This document shows, in pieces, positions 56,171 through 64,000 of a stretch of 64,000 bases of DNA (position 1 is the stretch's first letter; the number at the start of each line of letters is the position of its first letter). A model generated the notes under the pieces. That model had not been told where the DNA came from. It saw nothing but the letters and a program-made list of their open reading frames with translations, and made no database searches. A program made the translations under genes and the position numbers. Origin of the DNA: Rhizomys pruinosus (Eukaryota; Chordata; Mammalia; Rodentia; Spalacidae); the NCBI GenBank assembly GCA_009823505.1, contig VZQC01001595.1:2416834-2480833 (forward strand), written 5' to 3'.

Positions 56171-56321
56171 CGGGGGGTATTTTTGAGAAAGTGTCTCCCT
56201 TTAGTTCCAGTTGGCCTGGAACTCACTTTGTAGACCAGGCTGGCCTTGAACTCACAGAGATCCCCCTTCCTTTAGCTCCCAAGTGCTTGAATTAAAGGTG
56301 TGCGCCTCCACGCCTGGCCTT
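56171..56321 (-). mobile_element. B1 SINE
   Basis: Antisense B1 with flanks AAACTACACTTTT (56158-56170) and AAACTTCACTTTT (56322-56334), a 13-base target duplication with one mismatch. Confidence 0.92.
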
Positions 56322-56334
56322 AAACTTCACTTTT

Positions 56335-57571
56335 TAAATCAGTAATAAACAAAACTACTAGAAATTTAAACTGTATAAGCATAATCCAAACCCAGAAAGA
56401 TACATAGTCACATTAGCAAACAAAAGCCACAATGCTTATTTCCTAAAATAATAGGTGTTATAATTTGGGATGAGAAAGAGGCATGATAAGGAAGTGGAAA
56501 CACAATCTGACTTTCAACAGATGCAGATACCTGTATTAGCTTAGAAAGGCATGCAACCTTCCCATGGGTGTTTGGGGTATCTGAGTTGTGGGAACTCTAG
56601 GATTTATAAGTGGGCCCAGAAAATCACAGAAAAGAACATGTGTCTTCACAGAATCCCAGAAGTTGGGGTGTGCCTTCTTAGGTGGTGTTCTGATCCTTCC
56701 TGGGATCAGAGACAGAGAGATAGAGAGTTCTCATAGGGGTTTTGATAAGGCAAAAGATCTACAAAGTGGCAGATAAGAAACCAGATGTCTTTGGCTAGGC
56801 TGTGAGTTCTGAGATAAATGTATCTGCCTCCAGTGCAGGACAGGCAGTCAGTTCGTGCAGTCATTTGTCAGGCTGGTTTTCTGTCCATAGAGGATGGAAA
56901 AACATATTAACAAAATATATACCTGACTGTTAAGTGCAAAAAGTGTGAGAATCCAGTCTCTTTTGTAGGCCACTCTCTGGCCTGATTAGTAAGTCAAGTT
57001 GCTGAATTTCTTGCTGAGGCATCAACATGGCACCCTTCCTGGCAACAGCTGCATGCATCCCCCTCAAAGTGAGTAGTTGCTGCCACCCACATTGGACCTG
57101 TAAACAACATGTGATCACTTTTAGAAGCATATGTAGGCTGAGGAATATGTCACTGCATGATTAGGTTGACCTTTTCAATGCAATGATTGGATACATTCTA
57201 ATGCTCTCTATGCTGATTGGTAGAACCTTCCTATATACCCCATACCTGAAGATAAAATTTTGAGTTTTGCCCTCTGCTGCACTCCTGGAGTGGTTTTTGC
57301 TCCATTGCATTTACCTTGGTAGAGAGAGGACAAACAACATGTTGAATGAAGGCCTGCATTATTTCAGAGATGTTTTTACATTACTCCAGGGAAAATTAAA
57401 ATAAGAAACAAACTTTCCCAAGACCTTCTGCCTCGACCCAGCTATAAGCATCTGTATCAGGATGCACTTGCCATCACCTCTACTGCTGTGGTGGACTCTC
57501 AACATTCCAGACACATCTTTTTCTTTCAATTGTGCACAAGAGTTTGTGCTATTGTGTGTACTTTTTTCTTT
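56335..57571. other. Unclassified sequence
   Basis: No repeat is firmly recognised. Short plus frames at 56551-56776 have no domain. The composition is balanced rather than AT-rich. Confidence 0.4.
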
Positions 57572-57576
57572 CTTAC

Positions 57577-57976
57577 TGTGCTGGATAGCTTTAGTGTAAA
57601 CTTGACACACCTGGGTTGAGGGAGCCTCAATTGGGGAATTGGCTACATTAGATTGGCCTGTGGCCACATCTGTGGAGTATTGTTTTGATGGTCGAGCAGT
57701 GTGGGAGGGCCCAGCCCACAATGAATGGTGCCACCCTGGGCAGGTTGTGTACCGTATAAGAAAGCAAGCTGGGCATGAGCCAGGGGAGAAAACCAGTGAA
57801 CAGTACTCCTCCATGGCCTGTGCTGCAGCTCCTGCCTCCAGGTTCCTGCCCTGAGTTCTTGCCTTGGGCTCCCTGAGAACTGTGACCCAGGAGATGTAAG
57901 CTGAATAAACCCTTTCTTCCTCAAGTTGTTGTCAGTCAGAGTGTTTTGCTACAGCAATGGAAGACAAATTAGAACA
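57577..57976 (+). mobile_element. 5' LTR of a complete MaLR (ORR1-like) element
   Basis: 400-base LTR, TGTGCTGGATAG... ...TTAGAACA. It has a TATA-like CGTATAAGAAAGC (about 57750), AATAAA at about 57904 in GCTGAATAAACCC, and the family-typical end 'agtgttttgctacagcaatgg'. It is preceded by target duplication CTTAC (57572-57576). Confidence 0.9.
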
Positions 57977-59149
57977 GAAATTGGTACCAGAGAGTGGGTT
58001 ATTGCTTGTGACAGACCACCTTGGAGTTTAGGGGAAGGATTATGGAGCCATTTGGAACTTTGGGCTAGAAAAATCATTGAATGCCTAAAGATCTTGACTG
58101 TGGAACTTGGAACAGTTTTGCTGAAAGAGTTGTAGAAGATGGACGCCTGGCTTGTGAAGTTTCTAGTTTCAAAGGGGAGCAGAGATCATCAGGACTATGA
58201 AATCTGTGGGTTCTGGTCAGCTAGGGCTGAAGAATCAGCTGTAAGTACCAAGAGACCAGACCTGAAGTGAAATCTTTGTTGTACTGGGACAATTGATGCT
58301 GGTTAGCTGGGGCTGATAAATCAGCTGTAAGTAACAAGAGACAAGCATCGCTATAGTGAAATCTTCTGGGAAGAATTTCTTCAGGGTCAGCACACAGAAG
58401 CTGTGATCCAGAAGGGAACTGAGCTTCCATCCCAAGACAGAAGCAGGACATGGTAACATTTAAGAGTCTCCTATATGGTTCCGGTGTTGAAATTTGAGGG
58501 GGTCACAGAGAGCAGCCGAGACTTGGCACTGAGAGGTCAGGAAAGACCATTGGTGGAAGTGCACCTCGGTTGCAGTGAAGAACCCAGGATTGCAGGGGTC
58601 ATGGAGAGAAGCTGAGGCTTTGCATCAGGAGAGATCAGAAGACACCACTGGTGAAGGTGCAATCTCAGTTTCAGTGGCGACCCCAGCTTTTTGGAGATGC
58701 CGGGACCATGGAATGACCACCAAGAGCAGCGGCAGGTGTGGAATGGAGTCGACCTGGGCCTTTGAGATGAGCTGTGTGTGCCACAGTTGACAGAGTTGGA
58801 GAGGGGGAGCTGCCGAAACCCTTTGGTGCTCAGAAGATTGTGAGTGAATCCCAGGTGTCCAGCCTTGAGCTACTTGCTGGACTTAGATTTTATTTGAGTG
58901 TGCCTTATTCTTTCCTTTGAAATAAGACAGTACTTGTTTTGTATTTTACAGCAGCCTACAATTAAGAGACTTTTAACAGACCATGAACTTTTTAAGTGTT
59001 TAGACATTGTAAGGACTTTGGGGCTTTTAAGGTTGTACTGTCTTAGGTTGTGATTAATGTTAACATCATACTTTGGGGATAAGAACTGGAAAGTGAACTG
59101 GTGGTTTAATAGTGATGTATTTTTTGTGTCAAGTTGACAAGGGGTTAAT
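57977..59149 (+). mobile_element. Internal region of the MaLR element
   Basis: 1,173 bases. A primer site GAAATTGGTACCAGAGAGTGGG immediately after the LTR fits tRNA-Leu, and a purine-rich GACAAGGGG lies just before the 3' LTR. No gag, pol or env frame is visible, as expected for a non-autonomous MaLR that relied on proteins of an ERVL-type partner. It contains two internal tandem duplications (periods about 85 and 96 bases; see findings). Confidence 0.87.
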
Positions 59150-59551
59150 TGTGCTGGATAGCTTAGTGTCAACTTGACACACCTGGGTTGTGGGAGCCTC
59201 AATTGGGGAATTGGCTCCATTGGATTGGCCTGTGGCCACATCTGTGGAGTATTGTCTTGATGGTTGAGAAGTGTGGGAGGGCCCAGCCCACAATGAGTGG
59301 TGCCACCCTGGGTAGGTTGTTGTGTACCATATAAGAAGGCAGGCTGGGCATGAGCCAGGGGAGCAAACCAGTGAACAGTACTCCTCCATGGCCTGTGCTT
59401 CAGCTCCTGCCTCCTGGTTCCTGCCCTAAGTTCTTGCCTTGGGCTCCCTGAGAACTGTGACCCAGGAGATGTAAGTTGAATAAACCCTTTCCTCCCTAAG
59501 TTGGTGTCCGTCAGAGTGTTTTGTCACAGCAATGGAAGACAAACAAGAACA
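59150..59551 (+). mobile_element. 3' LTR of the MaLR element
   Basis: 402 bases. By eye it differs from the 5' LTR by about 26 substitutions and two small indels. It is followed by CTTAC at 59552-59556, matching the left flank and so giving a 5-bp target duplication. Confidence 0.9.
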
Positions 59552-59556
59552 CTTAC

Positions 59557-60373
59557 CGTGCTTCAAAGGTAACTCTTAAGCCTCAGATTAAACTTAGTTG
59601 TACCATGATCATTTAGCGTGCACAACATTCTGGGATCCTTCCCCAATACTGCAAGAACACAAAATATAATGCACCATCCATCATTCATTATGGGGAGCTC
59701 ATTCCTATTAGCTCATAAACATTCTGTCACTTTCCTGAGGTAAAATCAACTTATTCTGATCTCATGTTCTGTTTTCTTCAATACTCACTCTTTTTACAAC
59801 AAAAACTCTGAATTGTTTTCTTTTCCATTTTATGCTTAATTTTAATTAAAATATAATGGCAGATATTTATAATTTTAAATATAAAATAAAGTCAATGTCT
59901 CAAAAAACCATCTATGGCAGAGTTGCAGGGAAGTTTTCCTAATCTGTATAATTACATATATAAAGTTAATGGTTTAACTTTTTAGTGCTTGATGAGGGGG
60001 GCAATTTGAAATCATTCAATTATAGTAGTAATATCTAAAATCTGGAATGCATCCATGCTCTTTTTTTATAATTGCATTACAGTCAAGTATATTTGTTTGC
60101 GTATCTTTTATAACTGTTATTGCAAAGGAGAAATGTTATTATCTGGTTTTCCAGGTGATATACACAGAACATTTTTATTTCCTACAGAGAATTTATACAA
60201 ACCAAAACAAGACCTAAATTCCTCTCCAGAATTGTTTTCTAATGGCCTTGTAGTCAGTTTTTTTTTCTTCTTTTCTATCTTAAGCATAACCTAACAGGAC
60301 CGAAATTGTGTATATGAATCTCCACACTGCTGAAGCCAAAGTTCTATTCCCACTTCTTATCTTTCTTGACCTA
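59557..60373. other. Unclassified AT-rich sequence
   Basis: No recognisable gene or repeat. Confidence 0.4.
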
Positions 60374-60712
60374 TGCTGTGGTTTCGATATATCCTTTCCA
60401 AAATTTATGTGGCAACTTTTTCCCTTTCCTGTTGATGCTAAGATGGGGAGTATTTAGGGAATTAGTTTTATAATGATGGCTCCATACATATGGATGGATT
60501 AGTCCCTTATAATAGCCCAGGAAGACCCTAGCTTAGACACTTTTTGCAAATTAACTCTTCTTTCTTCTGTGGACTCAACAAGAAGACCAAACACAAAGCG
60601 GTACCTAGATCTTGGACTTCTAGTCTCCAGAATTGTGAGAAAATATTTTTGTTAGATATAAATTGCATAGCATGGTATTCTGTTATAGCAGGAAAAATAG
60701 ATTACGAGAGCA
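60374..60712 (+). mobile_element. Ancient MST/MLT1-like MaLR LTR
   Basis: 'tgctgtggtttcgatatatcctttccaaaatttatgtgg', 'gattagtcccttataatagccc', 'gatcttggacttctagtctccagaattgtgagaaa' and 'ttctgttatagcaggaa' follow the order of MST/MLT1 LTRs shared by placental mammals. It is heavily diverged, and old enough to predate rodents. Confidence 0.7.
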
Positions 60713-61809
60713 TATTGAGCCTATGACAGACATTCCACTTTTTCTTTTTTTGAAATACCTGTTTCACTTGCATCTGAAGCACCATATACTCATTGTTTGC
60801 TTTTTAACTCACTGAGTACAACTCCTGAGTATATTTTGTTGTGATCTGCTCCAATTCTCAGTCATGTTTATCATTGTCCCATAGAACAGTGTTATTCTTT
60901 TAATTTTTATATTCTAAACTTATTCATTTGGTTAACTCTTCATTTAAACAGTTTGTGTTATATAGTTTTAAATTCCATTATACATAGTGCAGGGCCAAAA
61001 TAATCCACTTACAACCCTCATATGTGTCCAGGCTCATGTAAATAATACTGCACCAGAGAGCTCCTGTTAATATTAAGAGATATTCTCAAAATTCTAAAGT
61101 TATATGAAGTAATGGTAAACAGGCATAGAAACTTAGATCTTGGCCTTGATTAACAGAGTAGGGCCACCTGCAGCCAAAGGACAAGTCCACTATTGTTGTT
61201 AATGTTCAATAATATTTCCTCTTTCTTTCTAGCAACTATCTAAATTGAAACTCATATCCTGACCATTAAAAAACCTGAAAAGCAGATCCTGAGTCCAAAA
61301 ATCATGACCAAATGAACAGAAGGAGAAACCTAATAAAAGGATGCTTTGAAACCTCTAGTCAAGAAATTCTCATGGACTTTTAAGTTGGACATTTTGAATT
61401 CACCCTGTCTGTACTTCTCTTGTTGTCCTGCCTAGAACATGTACCTATAACAAGAGTTACTACTCTTACCTCCATTTTTCTTTCACAGGCACCAGTCAAG
61501 GATTGTTTTCCCTCTATAGTCATGCTTGGGGTCTTTTAGATTGAAGCTCTGAATGGGGGATACCCCAGTTGCCACATCCAACATCTCTTCTCAGCATGGA
61601 AGAAGTTAGAGCAGTCGGCATCCTGATTATCTTCTGGCAATTGGGGTGACCCTTTTCAGAGGATAACATAACTAAACAGGAGCTAGAAATTAATTAGTCA
61701 GTTTAGGGATGATAGCCAAATTACCAGACACTTTCTTAGCTGAGAACTCAAGGCTTCCTATACTAGGCTGTAAATACATATCCTTCTGGTATCTCTGAAA
61801 GAGCAGGAA
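60713..61809. other. Unclassified sequence, possibly an old LTR element in part
   Basis: 61140-61750 has a more mixed composition than its flanks and reads like retroviral-LTR-style DNA, but no ends, primer site or frame can be shown. Nothing else is recognised. Confidence 0.3.
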
Positions 61810-61890
61810 AAGAATAAAGAAAAGAAAGGAAGAAAGGAAGAAAGGAAGAAAGGAAGAAAGGAAGAAAGGAAGAAAGAAAGAAAGAAAGAA

Positions 61891-61974
<84 letters not shown>

Positions 61975-62013
61975 GAAAGAAAGAAAGAAAAAGAAAGAAA
62001 GAAAGAAAGAAAG
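61810..62013. repeat. (GAAA)n/(GGAA)n microsatellite
   Basis: About 200 bases of AAAG with a GGAA-rich start. The Phe/Leu/Ser-rich minus frame across it is a translation artefact. Confidence 0.97.
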
Positions 62014-62254
62014 AGGGCTGGATAGATAACCTAGCGGTTAAGAGCACCGACTGCTCTTGCAGAGGACCCGGGTTCGATCCCCAGCACCCAAATGGCGGCT
62101 GAGAACCGTCTGTAACTCCAATTCCAGGAGAACTCCAGTTCCAGGGGAATCCAACACCCTCTTCTGACCTCCGCGGTATTGCCTGACAGGGGTGCACAGA
62201 TCTACATGCAGACAGTACATTCATACACATACAAAACAAATAAAATTAAAAAGT
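62014..62254 (+). mobile_element. B2-type SINE, young subfamily, inside (GAAA)n
   Basis: 'agggctggatagataacctagcggttaagagcaccgac', B box GGGTTCGATCCCC, internal duplication, and tail 'ttcatacacatacaaaac'. GAAA repeat lies on both sides, so target duplications cannot be told from the repeat. Confidence 0.92.
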
Positions 62255-62266
62255 AAGAAAGAAACA

Positions 62267-62329
<63 letters not shown>

Positions 62330-62330
62330 G
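62255..62330. repeat. (GAAA)n microsatellite
   Basis: Continuation of the same tetranucleotide after the SINE tail. Confidence 0.95.
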
Positions 62331-62597
62331 AGCAAACCAAGCCCTGCAGATTCTTTATTTCACCTGAATAAGAAATGGAAATCCCCTCCCCCCTTTTTTT
62401 GTCCTTGTTGTTTTGTTTTGTTATTGTCATTTTGTATTGTTTCTGTTTTCCTGTGCAAAGAAAAAAAAAATAAAGACAAAAACCAAACAGACAAAAAGAG
62501 ATATTCTCAAAATTGAAGTTTTGCTTTGCCTGAATACTATTACTTTTTCACATGTAGTATGTTGGATTTCAATTATTTTTTTTAGTTACTTATATAG

Positions 62598-62820
62598 GAT
62601 GTCGAAGCTATGAGTCAGTGTTTAAGAGTACCAGTTGCTCTTACAGAGGTTTCTGGTTTATTTCCCAGCATGTCAATAGTAGCTAACAACTGTCTAGTGT
62701 CTATTGCTCCAGTTCCAGGGGAATCTGACACCTTCTTCTGACTCCGTGGGCATTGTAGACATGGGCCCACTTACACACATGCAGTCCATGCAATCATATA
62801 CCTAAAAAACTAAATAAATG
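62598..62820 (+). mobile_element. B2-type SINE, old
   Basis: 'gtcgaagctatgagtcagtgtttaagagtaccagttgctc', 'tggtttatttcccagcatg', 'ctccagttccaggggaatctgacacc' (single internal unit), and tail 'aaaaaactaaataaatg'. Confidence 0.75.
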
Positions 62821-62945
62821 AAATACTTTTCAAAAGTTGCTCATGTAAAACCCTCAAATTTTTTTCCTTATTCTCCACTTTCTTCTTATACCCCATATTC
62901 CCTCAAATCAAAGTCTAGTTGGCTCTTCATTCAAATGTATCTTTT

Positions 62946-63165
62946 AAAAATTATTTTATTTATTGTTTTTATGTGTATGAGTGTAGTGTCTGCATGTAGG
63001 TTTGTGTACCTGTGTTGTGCAATCGCGGAGGTCAGCAAAGGGTTGGGATTCCCCTGGAACTGGAGTTAAAGAGAGTTCTCAGCTGCCATGTAGATGCTGG
63101 AAATTGAACCCAGCTCTTCTGCAAGAGCAATCGGCTCTTAACCGCTAGGCCATCTCTCAAGCCCC
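62946..63165 (-). mobile_element. B2-type SINE
   Basis: Minus copy without the internal duplication. The target duplication is TCAAATGTATCTTTT (62931-62945) against TCAAATATATCTTTA (63166-63180), two mismatches. Confidence 0.9.
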
Positions 63166-63180
63166 TCAAATATATCTTTA

Positions 63181-63745
63181 ATATTCCTTTTTCCCACCTC
63201 AATATATCATTGGCATTTTAGTCTGATTTACCATCATACTTCACCTTAAAAATTACCATCATCTCTAAACTGTCTTTTTAACTTTTAAGCCCAGACTCAA
63301 CAAAACAGAATGATCTGTAAGCTGATCATGTGAAGCCTTGGCACAGATCTCACCATGCCCTTGCTATACACTTATAATACAGACCAGTGTCCTTTTTATA
63401 TTTTTTAAGGCTTTAGTCAATCTGCTGATCATCACCTCAACACTCCCCAATTTTTCCTGTGTTTTCAAAGTTCCTAACCTCAGCTCATCTGTATTAACCA
63501 CATGTTCTTTCCTGGTCTTCTTGGGGGAGCCTCAAGCCTTTTGAATCTGCTTCTGCCTAAGGGGCTGTTTGCTTGTATTATTTATTTGTTTCTTCAAATT
63601 TCACTTTCTCAGTTTGGCCTTCCTTCTCTAACAAATTTATTTAAAACTCTAGCTTCTCACGGAAATGGTCCCTGCTCTCACACAATTTTGCTGTTTTATT
63701 TAACATTTCATTTGTTAAACAGCAGTGTATTTAGTAATAATTAAT
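63181..63745. other. Unclassified sequence
   Basis: No recognisable repeat or exon. Confidence 0.4.
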
Positions 63746-63747
63746 AG

Positions 63748-63849
63748 TAGGGATTAAGGATATGGCTCAGGGATAGGTTACTTGCATAGAACATGTGAGG
63801 AAGCTTTGAATTTGATCAGTAGCATTGAAAGAAATTAAAAAAAAAAGAA
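63748..63849 (+). mobile_element. ID-like SINE, diverged
   Basis: 'agggattaaggatatggctcagggataggttacttgcatagaacatg' followed by 'gaatttgatcagtagcattg' and an A-rich tail fits the tRNA-Ala/BC1-like ID family plan, with many changes. Confidence 0.5.
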
Positions 63850-63884
63850 ATCTAAGAATCATAAAAGTATTTCCTAGCCAGGCT

Positions 63885-64000
63885 TTTTAGTTTGGTTCCT
63901 TGTTGGTGCGATAAAACACTTTACTAAAGGCAAATAGAGGAGGAATGATTACAAGTCATAGTCCATCATCCAGGGAAACCAGTGAAGGTACTCAAGGCAC
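63885..64000 (-). mobile_element. MaLR-type LTR, cut by the window end
   Basis: 'ttccttgttggtgcgataaaacactttactaaaggcaaatagagg' and 'tcatagtccatcatccagggaaaccagtgaaggtactc' match the antisense end of an ORR1-like LTR. It continues beyond the window. Confidence 0.55.

Noticed and set aside
57639..57924. Overlapping frames on both strands near 57.7 kb that could suggest a small gene
   Set aside because: They lie within the MaLR LTR and are repeated in the second LTR at 59.2 kb, so they are LTR sequence.
61763..62239. Minus frame of 158 codons with a long Phe-Leu-Ser repeat
   Set aside because: It is a translation of the (GAAA)n microsatellite joined to a B2 SINE, with no gene support.

Overview
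The window is nuclear DNA of a muroid rodent, and I find no functional host gene in it. It carries B1 (7SL-derived), B2-type (tRNA-derived) and ID-like SINEs, MaLR-type LTR elements with tRNA-Leu-like primer sites, and several layers of L1 LINEs. The young L1s and B2-type SINEs do not match the mouse or rat consensus forms as I remember them, so a cricetid-like lineage is my best guess; the species cannot be named from the sequence. No open frame looks like a host exon. Every frame longer than about 90 codons that I could interpret is an L1 ORF1/ORF2 relic, an antisense shadow of one, or a chance frame through an SINE or LTR.

Layout. 1-700: MaLR internal sequence plus LTR, minus strand. 1167-4196: minus-strand L1 with a tandem-monomer 5' UTR but no 3' half. 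4200-8190: old L1 scraps, B2 SINEs, one LTR, unclassified AT-rich DNA. 8195-16460: one minus-strand L1 broken by two later L1 3'-UTR insertions and a B2. 16604-22795: plus-strand L1 lying head-to-head with the previous one and carrying an unusually long (about 2.2 kb) 3' UTR, followed by two more copies of that 3' UTR (22829-23930 and 23937-26215). 26.3-28.8 kb: largely unclassified. 28.87-30.26 kb: another L1. 30.3-33.6 kb: old L1, B2s and an LTR. 33668-36394: minus-strand chimeric L1 with a perfect 20-bp target duplication. 36.4-41.6 kb: SINEs, GATA and GA microsatellites, unclassified DNA. 41.7-44.1 kb: MaLR and old L1. 44.2-46.0 kb: L1 3'-UTR copy, then an LTR containing nested B1 and B2. 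46.8-49.9 kb: split B1, LTRs, L1 tails. 49921-56047: nearly full-length minus-strand L1. 57572-59556: complete MaLR with two LTRs and a 5-bp target duplication. 60.4 kb: ancient MST/MLT1-like LTR. 61.8-63.2 kb: GAAA microsatellite and B2s. 63.75 kb to the end: ID-like SINE and a cut LTR.

Main point of interest. The window documents an L1 lineage whose 3' UTR has been enlarged to more than 2 kb. Seven copies are present, in both orientations, with 5' truncation, 5' inversion and two alternative 3' ends. The long UTR contains an AATAAA-bearing, LTR-like core. One copy (33668-36394) shows that the long UTR moves as a single L1 retrotransposition unit. Around it the window records nested insertions whose order can be read from target-site duplications.
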